Positions 55,333 to 63,766 are shown, numbered from the stretch's first letter. The stretch: 64,000 bases of DNA from an uncultured Clostridia bacterium (GCA_934254825.1 CAKQMB010000002.1:199447-263446); one strand, 5' to 3'. Made by a program: numbers and translations. Notes: generated from the letters alone by a model not told the origin.

Positions 55333-56211
55333 ATGAGAACGAAAGTAAAAACCTATGCGAAAATAAATCTTACGCTCAACATATGCGGGGCTTCGGACGG
55401 CTTTCACGATATAGAAAGCCTTGTCGCGTCGATCGATCTTTGCGATACGGTGATTTTGTCGCCGAGAAAGGACGATAAGATAATTCTTAAAATGAGAGGT
55501 TCGGGCGAAGATATCCCGACCGAAAAGAACAACGCTTATAAGGCGGCGAAATTTTTTTCGGAAACCTTTAAAACGGGCGGGGCGGATATAGAAATAATCA
55601 AACGAATTCCGCTTGCGGGCGGACTCGGCGGGAGTTCGGCGGACGCCGCGGGCGTTTTAAACGCAATGAAAAAGGCGTATGAAATCGACGAAGACGTGAA
55701 ACCGCTCGCGGACAAGCTCGGAAGCGATACGGGATATATGCTTTCGGGCGGATTTGCCGTGATTTCCGGGAGAGGAGAAAGGGTAAAGAAAATCGAAACC
55801 GATTTAAAACTGCATCTGGTTCTGATTTACGGCAAAAGCGGCGTGAACACCGCCGATTGCTACAAGGAGTTCGATTTAAGCGGCGCGAGCGGAATTCTTT
55901 CCGATAACGAAGCCGCCGAAAACGCTTTGAAAACAGCCGACTTAAATTTGCTGTGCGGGGAAGTGAACAACGCTTTGTATCTCCCCGCAACGCGTCTGAA
56001 CGGCGAAGTTAAAGATAATCTCGACGAAATGCGTTCGCTTTCGCCTTTAACTTCGGGCATGACGGGGAGCGGCTCCACGGTTTTCGGAATTTTCGAAACG
56101 GAAGAGCTTTGCCGCTGGGCGGTCGAAAAACTGAAAAAGAAAGATCTGGACGCGGAATATGTGACGACGACAAATCCGTCGAAGAAAAAGCTGTTCGGCA
56201 TTTTCGGCTGA
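55333..56211 (+). CDS. ispE: 4-diphosphocytidyl-2-C-methyl-D-erythritol kinase
   Basis: 292 residues. GHMP kinase of the non-mevalonate (MEP) isoprenoid pathway. VKTYAKINLTLNI at the N-terminus, the ATP-binding loop PLAGGLGGSSADAAGVLNAM near 95-115, and the C-terminal motif TSGMTGSGSTVFGIF near 235. AAAGGATCAGA precedes the ATG. It shows the organism makes isoprenoids by the MEP route. Confidence 0.95.
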   Translation: MRTKVKTYAKINLTLNICGASDGFHDIESLVASIDLCDTVILSPRKDDKIILKMRGSGEDIPTEKNNAYKAAKFFSETFKTGGADIEIIKRIPLAGGLGGSSADAAGVLNAMKKAYEIDEDVKPLADKLGSDTGYMLSGGFAVISGRGERVKKIETDLKLHLVLIYGKSGVNTADCYKEFDLSGASGILSDNEAAENALKTADLNLLCGEVNNALYLPATRLNGEVKDNLDEMRSLSPLTSGMTGSGSTVFGIFETEELCRWAVEKLKKKDLDAEYVTTTNPSKKKLFGIFG

Positions 56212-56242
56212 CGGCTGTTTAAATTAAAAACAGATAAAAATC

Positions 56243-56300
56243 AAGCCGCCGAGGCGCAAAAAGGAAAGAAAACTTTTTTTGCCTCGGCGGCTTTTTATAT
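56243..56300. terminator. Terminator between ispE and the convergent LRR gene
   Basis: AAGCCGCCGAGGC (56243-56255) with GCCTCGGCGGCTT (56281-56293), inner A-rich/T-rich pairing, then TTTTTATATTTTTT. The A-run on the left also serves the minus strand. Confidence 0.88.
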
Positions 56301-56331
56301 TTTTTATAATTCCGGATTTTATCCGTCGCGA

Positions 56332-57972
56332 TTAAACGGCAACTTTTCCGTCGGTGCAGGAGACGGACGCAAGCTTTGTCGAAACGAAAGCGTTGTAAGC
56401 GACTTCTACCGCAAGGTAATCGTCCGTCGTGCCGTCAAATCTTATTTCTTTAAGATTTTTGCAGTTTTTAAAAGCGTTTTCGCCGATACTTTCAACTTTC
56501 GGCAAATCGAAACTTATAAGTGCGAAACAGTTTTCGAAAGCGTTTTCGTCGATTTTTTCGAGTCCGCTTTGGAAAACCACTCCGTACATCGCTTTGCAGT
56601 CGGCAAAGGTGTAAGGCTTGATTTCGGTAAGCGAGGCGGAAAGTCGAGCCGTGCGGAGATTTTCGCACCCCGCGAAAGCTCTTTCGCCGAGATACGCCAC
56701 ATTATCGAGCAGGGAAATCGAAGCGAGTTTGGTGCAGTTTTCAAATGCGTTGTCTCCGATACTTTTAGTTCTGTACGGGATCGTGACGCTTTCGAGATCT
56801 TTGCAGTCCTTAAATACGCCGTCCGCCAATCCTCTCGTTTCGTTGTAAATGTCGGCGGTTCTCATAAGCATGTTTTCGTTGCCGACGAGCCATTCGTCGA
56901 CGTAAACAAGGTCGTTTTTCTTATCGAAAAGATTGTCGTTGCAACCTTTGAACGCGTCGGCGGCGATCTTTGTTACGCTGTTCGGAATTTCGATCGCGGA
57001 AAGCTTTGCGCAGTTTCCGAACGCTCCGTAAGCTATTTCCGTAATGCTGTCGGGGAGATTGAGATTTTCGAGCGATTTGCAGTTTTCGAATGCCGAAACG
57101 TCGATTTTCGTAATGCCGTGCGCTATAAACACGTCCTTAACGCCCGAAGCGTTTGCCAAAGCTCTCGCCCCGACGACTTTCACGCTCGGCGAAACCGAAA
57201 CGTAGGTGATTTTATCCGAAAACGCGAACGCTTCCGCGGCAATACCTCTCGCGTCGAGTCTGACGTTCGCTATCGACATATTGAGATTGTCCACGTCCGT
57301 AAGCCAACCGTCGACGTATTTAAGACCGCCTTCGATTTCGTAAAGATCGCTTTTACAGTTATAAAACGCGTATTTTCCTATGTTTTCCACACTGTCGGGA
57401 ACGGAAACGGAAGAAAGTTCTGTGCAGGACTTGAACGCGCCCGAAGCTATTCCTTTTGTTCCGTTTTCGATATTTGCCGAAGAAATAAATTTGTTTTCCG
57501 ATCCGACGACCCAGTTTCCGATATATAAAAGTCCGCCGGAAGTGCGGAAAAGATCAGAATTGCAGTTTAAAAACGCGTCCGCACCGATAACGGCAACGCT
57601 TGTCGGAATGTTTATGTTTTTAAGATTTACACAGTCCTCGAAAGCTCTGTCGTCGATAACTTTCACGCTGTCGGGAATGGTTACGGACGTAAGCTTTTTG
57701 CAGCCTTTGAACGCGCCCGAAGCTATGCGGTAAGTCCCGGGTTCGATCACAGCCGAGGTTATGTTCTTGTCGCTCGTCGCGTCGAGAACCCCGCCGGAAT
57801 AAGTAAGTCCGCCTGTTCTTTCGTTTCCCCCGATGATTTCGTGGATGCCCGATCCGCCCGAAAAACTCGGGTCGATGCTTTCTTTTCCGCCGTCTGCCGC
57901 GCACGAAGAAAGCGCGGCGGCGGCTATCGCCAGAGCGGAAGCCGCAATAATCGTCAATTTCGATTTTTTCAT
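56332..57972 (-). CDS. BspA-type leucine-rich-repeat lipoprotein
   Basis: 546 residues from the ATG at 57972 (AAGGAG 7 nt upstream); the longer frame to 58008 runs into a repeat element. Lipobox LSSC gives Cys24. About 18-20 LRR_5 units of about 23 residues fill the rest (GAFKGCKKLTSVTIPDSVKV; AFENCKSLENLNLPDSITEI). Three longer breaks, FRTSGGLLYIGNWVVG-like, recur about every 110 residues. BspA-like proteins are surface adhesins in gut and oral bacteria. Alone on the minus strand among sporulation genes. Confidence 0.88.
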   Translation of the reverse strand: MKKSKLTIIAASALAIAAAALSSCAADGGKESIDPSFSGGSGIHEIIGGNERTGGLTYSGGVLDATSDKNITSAVIEPGTYRIASGAFKGCKKLTSVTIPDSVKVIDDRAFEDCVNLKNINIPTSVAVIGADAFLNCNSDLFRTSGGLLYIGNWVVGSENKFISSANIENGTKGIASGAFKSCTELSSVSVPDSVENIGKYAFYNCKSDLYEIEGGLKYVDGWLTDVDNLNMSIANVRLDARGIAAEAFAFSDKITYVSVSPSVKVVGARALANASGVKDVFIAHGITKIDVSAFENCKSLENLNLPDSITEIAYGAFGNCAKLSAIEIPNSVTKIAADAFKGCNDNLFDKKNDLVYVDEWLVGNENMLMRTADIYNETRGLADGVFKDCKDLESVTIPYRTKSIGDNAFENCTKLASISLLDNVAYLGERAFAGCENLRTARLSASLTEIKPYTFADCKAMYGVVFQSGLEKIDENAFENCFALISFDLPKVESIGENAFKNCKNLKEIRFDGTTDDYLAVEVAYNAFVSTKLASVSCTDGKVAV

Positions 57973-57983
57973 AATTCTCTCCT

Positions 57984-58263
57984 TAGCCGAGAGGAATTCG
58001 AACCACATTAAGTTTTAACGGCGCAAAATTTGCAAAATCGGCGTTAAACTCACTTATAATACGTCTAGTATGATTGCGTTCGTTTGCCTTGATTTTTCTA
58101 AATTTATCGCCGTTAAAATGCGTAACACCTTAAAGTCGTATTTTTTAGGCGGTTGTGGCGAAGATTTGCGCAGACGTACTGAACGTACTTCAAGCAAAGA
58201 TTTGCCGCAACAGGCAAAAAAGACGGCTTTAAGGCTTGATGGGGTTCGAATCCCTTTCGGCTA
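57984..58263. repeat. Composite hairpin element D with tRNA-3'-end-like inverted ends
   Basis: 280 bp. The 29-bp ends match at 25 positions in inverted orientation and contain GGTTCGAAT, like a tRNA T-arm plus acceptor. Inside are two hairpins head to tail: 58013-58118 (TTTTAACGGCG/CGCCGTTAAAA) and 58128-58234 (CCTTAAAG...CTTTAAGG). The left end touches the ribosome-binding site of the LRR gene. With the spoIIR leader it fills the 412-bp gap before that gene; no ORF is credible. Confidence 0.8.
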
Positions 58264-58337
58264 TCGATATTATAACAAAGAATAATAATTAAGTCAATAC
58301 AAATTTTTGTAAATTTAAACCGAAAACGGCGTATGAG

Positions 58338-58366
58338 GTATAAAAAACGGTCGGTTTGGTTATAAT
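58338..58366 (+). promoter_or_regulatory. Candidate sigma-F-type promoter of spoIIR
   Basis: GTATA (58338-58342), 15-nt spacer, GGTTATAAT (58358-58366), close to the sigma-F form GywTA / GGnnAnAnT. spoIIR is a sigma-F gene in B. subtilis. A sigma-A -10 (TATAAT) reading lacks a -35. Confidence 0.45.
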
Positions 58367-58422
58367 CCGTTTGCCGACGGGAAACTGTCTGCGGACTAAA
58401 ATCGAAAAAAGAGGATTATTCT

Positions 58423-58977
58423 ATGAAAAAATTTTGCATAAGTTTGGAATTACTAATCATAATACTTATGACGATTGCGTGCGGAACGGGAAGCGGCGTA
58501 AGCGAAAAAACGGAATATTTGCGGATACATATCCGAGCTAATTCCGACAGCGCGTACGACCAGAGCATAAAGTACAAAATCAGAGACGATATCGTTCCTT
58601 ATCTCACCCCGTATCTTGCCGATTGTCGAAGTAAAGACGAAGCTGCGGACGTAATATCTTCGCTTAAAGAGGATATGGAAAAACGAATCGACGGCATACT
58701 CAGATCGAACGGATACGGGTATTCTTCCTCCGTTAAGATAAGGAACGAGAAGTTCCCCACAAGGGTATACGACGATCTTACCTTGGAAAGCGGGTATTAC
58801 GACGCGGTTATCGTGGAACTCGGAAAAGCGGAAGGCGACAACTGGTGGTGCGTCGTGTATCCGCCACTCTGTTTTACGTCGGGCGAAAACGTTAAGTACC
58901 GCTCGAAAATAGCAGAGATAATATCCGATTGGAAAAAGAAAACGAGTAAAAACGAGGGGAAAACCAAGCTTTTATAA
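58423..58977 (+). CDS. spoIIR: Stage II sporulation protein R
   Basis: 184 residues. In sporulation this forespore-made secreted signal activates the SpoIIGA protease that matures sigma-E in the mother cell. N-terminal signal segment to about 22. Family blocks: YLRIHIRANSDSAYDQSIKYKIRD, GYYDAVIVELGKAEGDNWWCVVYPPLCF. AGAGGATT precedes the ATG. It stands just upstream of sleB-ypeB. A Cys at position 20 (MTIAC) might allow lipidation, which is not usual for SpoIIR. Confidence 0.95.
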   Translation: MKKFCISLELLIIILMTIACGTGSGVSEKTEYLRIHIRANSDSAYDQSIKYKIRDDIVPYLTPYLADCRSKDEAADVISSLKEDMEKRIDGILRSNGYGYSSSVKIRNEKFPTRVYDDLTLESGYYDAVIVELGKAEGDNWWCVVYPPLCFTSGENVKYRSKIAEIISDWKKKTSKNEGKTKLL

Positions 58978-59011
58978 GCATAAGGTTATCGACGTAAGGC
59001 AATAAACGCGT

Positions 59012-59058
59012 ACTCCTTTTCTTTATTCCGATCGGAAAAAGCAAATAAGAAAAGGAGT
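59012..59058 (+). promoter_or_regulatory. Hairpin sequestering the sleB ribosome-binding site
   Basis: ACTCCTTTTCTTTATT (59012-59027) pairs with AATAAGAAAAGGAGT (59044-59058), about 15 bp with one bulge; the loop holds CCGATCGG. The AAGGAG of sleB lies wholly in the 3' arm. Confidence 0.65.
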
Positions 59059-59066
59059 TATGCAAA

Positions 59067-59783
59067 ATGAACAGAAAAATAACCAGACTTGCTTTTTTTG
59101 CGGTCATTCTTGCGCTTTGCTGCACGTTTTCTGCCGTCGTTATTCAACGAAACGCGACGGGCGCGGCTAAAATGAAAATCGAAGCCGTGGAAACGCTCGC
59201 TTTAAAACAGGGAAGCACGGGTTCTACCGTAAAACAAGTACAACAAAAACTTAAAAACTGGGGTTATTACAGCGGCGCCGTGGACGGAATTTTCGGTTCC
59301 GGAACGCGCAAAGCGGTAATTTTATTCCAGAAAAGAAACAACCTTACGGCGGACGGAATCGTCGGTACGAAAACCCTTAACGCTCTGGGAATTTACGCCA
59401 CCTCCTCTCAGAAAACGAATTCGGTTTACACAAGTTCCGACGTAAATCTTCTCGCAAGGCTTATTTATGCGGAAGCGAGAGGGGAAACTTACACGGGACA
59501 GGTCGCGGTGGGAGCCGTGGTTCTGAACAGAGTTAAAAGTTCGTCCTTCCCGAACACCATTTCGGCGGTTATCTATCAGCCGTACGCATTCACCTGCGTC
59601 AGCGACGGACAGATAAATATGGCGCCGAACAGCACCGCCCTTTCGGCGGCTAAGGACGCTATGAACGGTTGGGATCCGTCTTACGGAAGTTTGTATTATT
59701 ACAACCCCGCCGTCGCGACCAGCAAATGGATTTTTTCGAGGAAAACCGTGGTGACGATAGGATCTCACGTTTTTGCGCTTTAA
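59067..59783 (+). CDS. sleB: Spore cortex-lytic enzyme
   Basis: 238 residues. Signal peptide about 1-33. Peptidoglycan-binding domain PG_binding_1 (about 47-110: LKQGSTGSTVKQVQQKLKNWGYYSG, DGIVGTKTLNALG). C-terminal hydrolase_2 lytic transglycosylase domain (about 125-238: LLARLIYAEARGETYTGQVAVGAVVLNRV), with the catalytic Glu in YAEARGE. It degrades spore cortex during germination and is held inactive with YpeB, encoded 9 bp downstream. Confidence 0.95.
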   Translation: MNRKITRLAFFAVILALCCTFSAVVIQRNATGAAKMKIEAVETLALKQGSTGSTVKQVQQKLKNWGYYSGAVDGIFGSGTRKAVILFQKRNNLTADGIVGTKTLNALGIYATSSQKTNSVYTSSDVNLLARLIYAEARGETYTGQVAVGAVVLNRVKSSSFPNTISAVIYQPYAFTCVSDGQINMAPNSTALSAAKDAMNGWDPSYGSLYYYNPAVATSKWIFSRKTVVTIGSHVFAL

Positions 59784-59792
59784 GGAGGAGTT

Positions 59793-61706
59793 ATGGAAGA
59801 AAGAAAAGATAACGTAAAAGAAAACAGCGCGATGGAAAAAGTGGAAAACGCGGCTTTAACGAACGAGACCGCGCCTCCGACAAAGCGTAAACCCGCCGTC
59901 AAAAAGGCGCAGACTCAGAAGAAAGGCAAAAAAACTTCCGCGAAAAAAGCTAAGGCGGACGAACTTAAAAGAGAAGAAAAAGCCAAAGCCAGACTTGCTC
60001 AAAGAGAAGAAAAGAAAAAGAAGAAAGAAGAAGCAAAAAAGAAAAAGGAACAGGCAAGACAGGCAAAAGCGGAAGCGAGAAAGAAAAAATACGAGTCTTT
60101 AAAGGAAATGCGTATCGCGAAAAAAGAAGAAAGACTCAAACGCCGCGAAGAGCTTAAAAACGAAAGCAAGGAAGAAAGACAGAAACGTATCGCCGCCGAA
60201 AAGCAGGCAAAGCTCAAAATAAAGGCGAAGAAAGCCGAGAGAAAAGCCGAGCTTAAAAAGGCAAAAGCCGAAAGAAGGGCGGAAATGAAGCGTCAGCGCC
60301 GCGAGGCGATGCACGAGAGAAAGATGAAGAAAGCCGAAATGAAAGAAAAACGCGGCAAGGAAAATCGTTCGAGAGGTCTCGGCGGTTGGCTGGCGGCGGT
60401 TATCTCGCTCGGTTGCTCCGTTCTCGTTCTCGGTTCCGTTCTCGCGCTCTCCCTTTTCACCGACGTTCTGAATTTCGGTAAAAAGGACGGCGGAACGGAA
60501 GCTACCGAAAGGGCGTTTTACGACCTCGTAGGTTACGTCGATAATATCGAAACCAATATGTCCAAGCTGTTCGTTTCGGGCGATCCCGAAAGTCAGCAGA
60601 GAATACTCGGAGACATAATGGTTCAGAGCAATCTTGCCGATTCTTCGCTTGCCTCTCTCCCCATAACGGACGAGTCCAAGTACTATGCTTCAAAGTATGT
60701 AAATCAGGTCGGCGATTATGCGAAATATCTCAATAATCGACTTATAGACGAGCAAACGCTCACTAATGACGATATGGAAAGGCTCGTCGAGCTGTATAAT
60801 ATCAACACCGATTTAAAGGAAGCTTTAACAACGCTTTCGGCTAAAATCGGAGAAGAGTACGATTTTAGTATATTAAAGGATAACAACGCCAACGATATAA
60901 TAATCGCTCAGTTCAACGATTTCGAAAAAGGCGCGGTCGATTATCCCGAAATGATTTACGACGGCGCGTTCTCGGACGGCGTCGAAAGTAAAACCGCGAA
61001 GGGTATTTCGGGCGAAAAAATCGACGAAACGAAAGCTTTGGAGATTTTCGGCGAAGTATTCAAAGATTACGGCGAGGGTAAGCCTGCGGTCACCGGTAAA
61101 ACCGAGAACAGCAGCATAACCTGTTACAACATTTCCGCTATGACCGACGGCGGCGAGATTTTCGCTCAGATTTCCGAAGTCGGCGGCAAAGTGGTTATGT
61201 TCAACGCATATAAGCCTTGCGAAGAAGTAAAGCTTTCGGACGAAGAATGTATCGAAAAAGCTTATACGTTCCTCGAAAAACTCGGCTATAAGGATATGAA
61301 ATGCGTCTGGAATTACGCTTCCGGCGGCACGGAACACCTCAACTTTGCGTACGCCGAGGACGGAGTTATAATGTATCCCGACCTCGTTAAAGTGAACGTA
61401 TGTATGGAAACGGGGGTGATAACCGGTCTCGACGCCGATAATTATCTTCTCAACCACACCGACAGACTTATGAAAAAGGCTAAATACACCATCGGCGAGG
61501 CTTTCGAAAAGGTAAACGTGAATTTGGACGTAAAAGACGAAAGAGTTGCGGTTATTCCTCTCGGCAACGGGCGCGAAACGCTTGCTTACGAGTTTATCGG
61601 AACGCATAACGATTCGGTTTACTACGTTTATATCGACGCGAACACATTGAAAGAAGTCGAAATATATAAGGTCGTAAACACCGAACAGGGAACGCTTTTG
61701 ATGTAA
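59793..61706 (+). CDS. ypeB: Germination protein YpeB with long basic N-terminal extension
   Basis: 637 residues, well above the ~450 of B. subtilis YpeB. Residues 1-190 are almost only Lys, Glu, Arg and Ala (coiled-coil-like KKKKEEAKKKKEQARQAKAE). One membrane span follows (about 200-225), then the YpeB region (NIETNMSKLFVSGDPESQQR) and PepSY-like repeats to the end. YpeB stabilises and localises SleB in the spore inner membrane. AAGGAGGAG precedes the ATG. The extension would face the spore core. Confidence 0.92.
   Translation: MEERKDNVKENSAMEKVENAALTNETAPPTKRKPAVKKAQTQKKGKKTSAKKAKADELKREEKAKARLAQREEKKKKKEEAKKKKEQARQAKAEARKKKYESLKEMRIAKKEERLKRREELKNESKEERQKRIAAEKQAKLKIKAKKAERKAELKKAKAERRAEMKRQRREAMHERKMKKAEMKEKRGKENRSRGLGGWLAAVISLGCSVLVLGSVLALSLFTDVLNFGKKDGGTEATERAFYDLVGYVDNIETNMSKLFVSGDPESQQRILGDIMVQSNLADSSLASLPITDESKYYASKYVNQVGDYAKYLNNRLIDEQTLTNDDMERLVELYNINTDLKEALTTLSAKIGEEYDFSILKDNNANDIIIAQFNDFEKGAVDYPEMIYDGAFSDGVESKTAKGISGEKIDETKALEIFGEVFKDYGEGKPAVTGKTENSSITCYNISAMTDGGEIFAQISEVGGKVVMFNAYKPCEEVKLSDEECIEKAYTFLEKLGYKDMKCVWNYASGGTEHLNFAYAEDGVIMYPDLVKVNVCMETGVITGLDADNYLLNHTDRLMKKAKYTIGEAFEKVNVNLDVKDERVAVIPLGNGRETLAYEFIGTHNDSVYYVYIDANTLKEVEIYKVVNTEQGTLLM
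60734..60747 (-). repeat. 14-mer CTATAAGTCGATTA, copy 7 (inside ypeB)
   Basis: Encodes the N-R-L-I-D of LNNRLIDEQT; uses CGA for Arg. Confidence 0.8.
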
Positions 61707-61751
61707 AAGCGACCGAAAAACGATTTTATAATCATTATTAACGATTTTATT

Positions 61752-61793
61752 GAGCCGACGGCAAAAGAATTTAACGTCTTTTGCCGTCGGCTC
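61752..61793 (+). terminator. Terminator after ypeB
   Basis: 17-bp perfect stem GAGCCGACGGCAAAAGA / TCTTTTGCCGTCGGCTC, 8-nt loop; the T-run is weak (cattttattt). Confidence 0.78.
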
Positions 61794-61803
61794 GGCATTT
61801 TAT

Positions 61804-61832
61804 TTGACAAAAGGCTTTTTTTGTTTTAAAAT
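61804..61832 (+). promoter_or_regulatory. Sigma-A-type promoter of the secB-like/mscL/crp operon
   Basis: Perfect TTGACA (61804-61809), 17-nt spacer, TAAAAT (61827-61832), leader about 72 nt. Confidence 0.78.
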
Positions 61833-61910
61833 TATTGAAAAAGAACGGATAAATTCCCGGCGAGGCTCGGCGGGAACGGTTATTCGTTCGGGATTTAAGG
61901 AGAAACGGTT

Positions 61911-62330
61911 ATGGACAGACATATCAAGCTCGTAACGTTCCGCGTGAACGAAATCGAGTTTAAATTCAACGGCGCGATAAAACCGGACACGCAGTTCCGC
62001 ATTACGCCGAAGATAGAAAGCAAGCTCGGGCAGAACGGAAAAAATCTTTTCGTAAATCTTTCGGTAAGGGTAAACGAAGATATTTCTTCGCCCGTGCCGT
62101 TTAATTTAAACGTAGTTATGTTCGGGCATTTCGTTGCCGAAAAAGAGGCGGAACAGAGAGTTTACGCCGAAGAAGCGATAGATATTCTTTATCCTTTCCT
62201 TCGCGCGGCGGTTACTTCGTTTACGGCTAACTGCAATATTCCGCCGTACATTCTGCCGATCATAAATTCGACCGTGGCGGATGACAATTCCGCAAAAACA
62301 GAAGATAAAGACAAGGAGAATCTGAACTGA
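61911..62330 (+). CDS. SecB-like chaperone family protein
   Basis: 139 residues. The C-terminal block YPFLRAAVTSFTANCNIPPYILPIIN matches the SecB signature (FPYAR...PPLLLAPVN), and the N-terminal half has the alternating beta pattern of the family. SecB holds preproteins unfolded for SecA. Classic SecB is a proteobacterial protein; Firmicutes carry only distant SecB-like members of uncertain role. GGAG lies 10 nt before the ATG. Its stop overlaps the mscL start by 1 nt (TGATG). Confidence 0.75.
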   Translation: MDRHIKLVTFRVNEIEFKFNGAIKPDTQFRITPKIESKLGQNGKNLFVNLSVRVNEDISSPVPFNLNVVMFGHFVAEKEAEQRVYAEEAIDILYPFLRAAVTSFTANCNIPPYILPIINSTVADDNSAKTEDKDKENLN

Positions 62331-62914
62331 TGCGTAAATTTTTCAAAGAATTCGCAAATTTCATAAAGAGGGGTAACGTCCTCGATATGGCGGTCGGCGT
62401 GATCGTCGGCGGAGCTTTCACGGCGATAGTCACAGCTCTTTCGAACGGTATCTTAAAGCCGCTTATCAACTGGGTCATCTGGCTTTGCAACGGCAAACAG
62501 GAAGGCTCGCTCGAATCGATCTACACGTTTTTACACGTTGTGGAAACGGACGGAGCGATAGACCTCGCAAAATCCATTTACATAGACTGGGGCGCGTTTA
62601 TTTCATCTATAATCAACTTCCTTCTCATCGCGCTCGTCGTGTTCTCGATCGTTAAATTCATAAATCACGCTTCGGAAAAACTCAACGTCAACGCGATTAT
62701 GAAAGAAAAGCTCGAAAAGAAGCTCGAAAACGGCGAAGAACTCACGAAGAGCGAAAAGCGTTGGGTAAAGAGAATGCAGGATATGCATCCCGAATTCGTG
62801 CCCGCAAGCTTACAGCCGAAAGAAGAAGTCAAAGAGCCGGAACCGCCCGTTCCCACCGAGACCGAAAAGCTCCTTGCGGAAATTTTAAGCGAACTTAAAA
62901 AAGAAAATAAATAA
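62330..62914 (+). CDS. mscL: Large-conductance mechanosensitive channel
   Basis: 194 residues, longer than the usual ~135-150. FFKEFANFIKRGNVLDMAVGVIVGGAFTAIVTAL (residues 4-37) is the N-terminal helix and gating TM1 of MscL. A second span is near 85-110 (FISSIINFLLIALVVFSIVKF). The charged C-terminal tail is extended by about 60 residues. A tension-gated pore that vents solutes on osmotic downshock. Confidence 0.95.
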   Translation: MRKFFKEFANFIKRGNVLDMAVGVIVGGAFTAIVTALSNGILKPLINWVIWLCNGKQEGSLESIYTFLHVVETDGAIDLAKSIYIDWGAFISSIINFLLIALVVFSIVKFINHASEKLNVNAIMKEKLEKKLENGEELTKSEKRWVKRMQDMHPEFVPASLQPKEEVKEPEPPVPTETEKLLAEILSELKKENK

Positions 62915-62916
62915 TT

Positions 62917-63546
62917 ATGAAAACAACGAAATGCCCCCTTTTCGAAGGCTTGTCGGATAAAGAAATTGCTTCCGTGACGAAAATTTTGAAATTTGAATAT
63001 AAAACTTTTCCGCGCGGCGAGCATATTTTCGTTTACGGGAAGAACGAAAGCAGGGCGTTTTGTCTTATCGACGGTACAGCCGAAACGCTCCGAACCGACG
63101 AAAACGGCACGACCGCTTTGATCGAACGCGTTTACGCGGGCGAGGTGTTCGGCTATGGCGCGGATAACGAATTTTCGGGCAGGGATTACACCGTTGTTGC
63201 GGCGGAGTCCAGATGTCTTATCGGCATTGCGGACGTTTCGGGGATCGATCTTTCCGAGCTTCCTCCCGTGTTTTTGAAAAATCTTATCAGGGCTCAGCAA
63301 AAACGAGTAGCGGCATATGCCGCGCGAACCAACGTTCTGCTCGGTCGCACGATAAGAGACAAGCTCATTTGTTATTTCAAAAATTGCGCCGAAGAGGCGG
63401 GGAGTAATGTTTTCGATCTGAAAATAACGCTCACGCGCCTTGCCGATCTCATTTTTGCGGACAGAAGCGCGATGATGCGCGAGATCAAAAAGCTCCGCGA
63501 GGACGGAATTGTAAAAATCGACCGCAGAAAAGTTACGATCGGTTAA
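62917..63546 (+). CDS. Crp/Fnr-family transcriptional regulator
   Basis: 209 residues. cNMP-binding-like beta-roll (about 10-120: RGEHIFVYGKNESRAFCLIDGTAE) and a Crp-type winged HTH (about 140-205: LTRLADLIFADRSAMMREIKKLREDGIVKI). No cysteine cluster of the Fnr Fe-S type is seen. It begins 2 nt after the mscL stop with no clear Shine-Dalgarno, so it probably depends on coupling. The regulon is unknown. Confidence 0.9.
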   Translation: MKTTKCPLFEGLSDKEIASVTKILKFEYKTFPRGEHIFVYGKNESRAFCLIDGTAETLRTDENGTTALIERVYAGEVFGYGADNEFSGRDYTVVAAESRCLIGIADVSGIDLSELPPVFLKNLIRAQQKRVAAYAARTNVLLGRTIRDKLICYFKNCAEEAGSNVFDLKITLTRLADLIFADRSAMMREIKKLREDGIVKIDRRKVTIG

Positions 63547-63576
63547 AAAATATTAAAATAAAGTTTTTTCTTTATA

Positions 63577-63607
63577 AAGCCTTTTCTTTCGGGGAAGGCT
63601 TTTTTGT
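63577..63607 (+). terminator. Terminator after the Crp/Fnr gene
   Basis: AAGCCTTTTC / GGGGAAGGCTT (wobbles inside) followed by TTTTTTG. Confidence 0.75.
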
Positions 63608-63711
63608 TTGCTTTATTTCGGCTTGTCCTCTTTTGTCAAATATTTAAAGGAGAAGGCTTTTTATTTTAGCTCTTTCGGTTTAAAATGTGTTTAAAACAAA
63701 CAAATAGAAAG

Positions 63712-63766
63712 GCTTCCCCAAACAGAAAAAGAAAATTCAAGGAAAAAAGTCGATTTTGGGGGAAGC
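63712..63766. repeat. Inverted repeat, possibly an IS end region
   Basis: GCTTCCCCAAA ... TTTTGGGGGAAGC, arms of about 11 bp separated by about 32 bp. It lies downstream of the transposase fragment and may belong to its IS. No gene is seen in 63610-63905. Confidence 0.5.

Noticed and set aside
58190..58265. tRNA gene
   Set aside because: Only a T-arm/acceptor-like end is present; no D-arm, anticodon arm or matching 5' acceptor strand could be found. It is one end of an inverted repeat.
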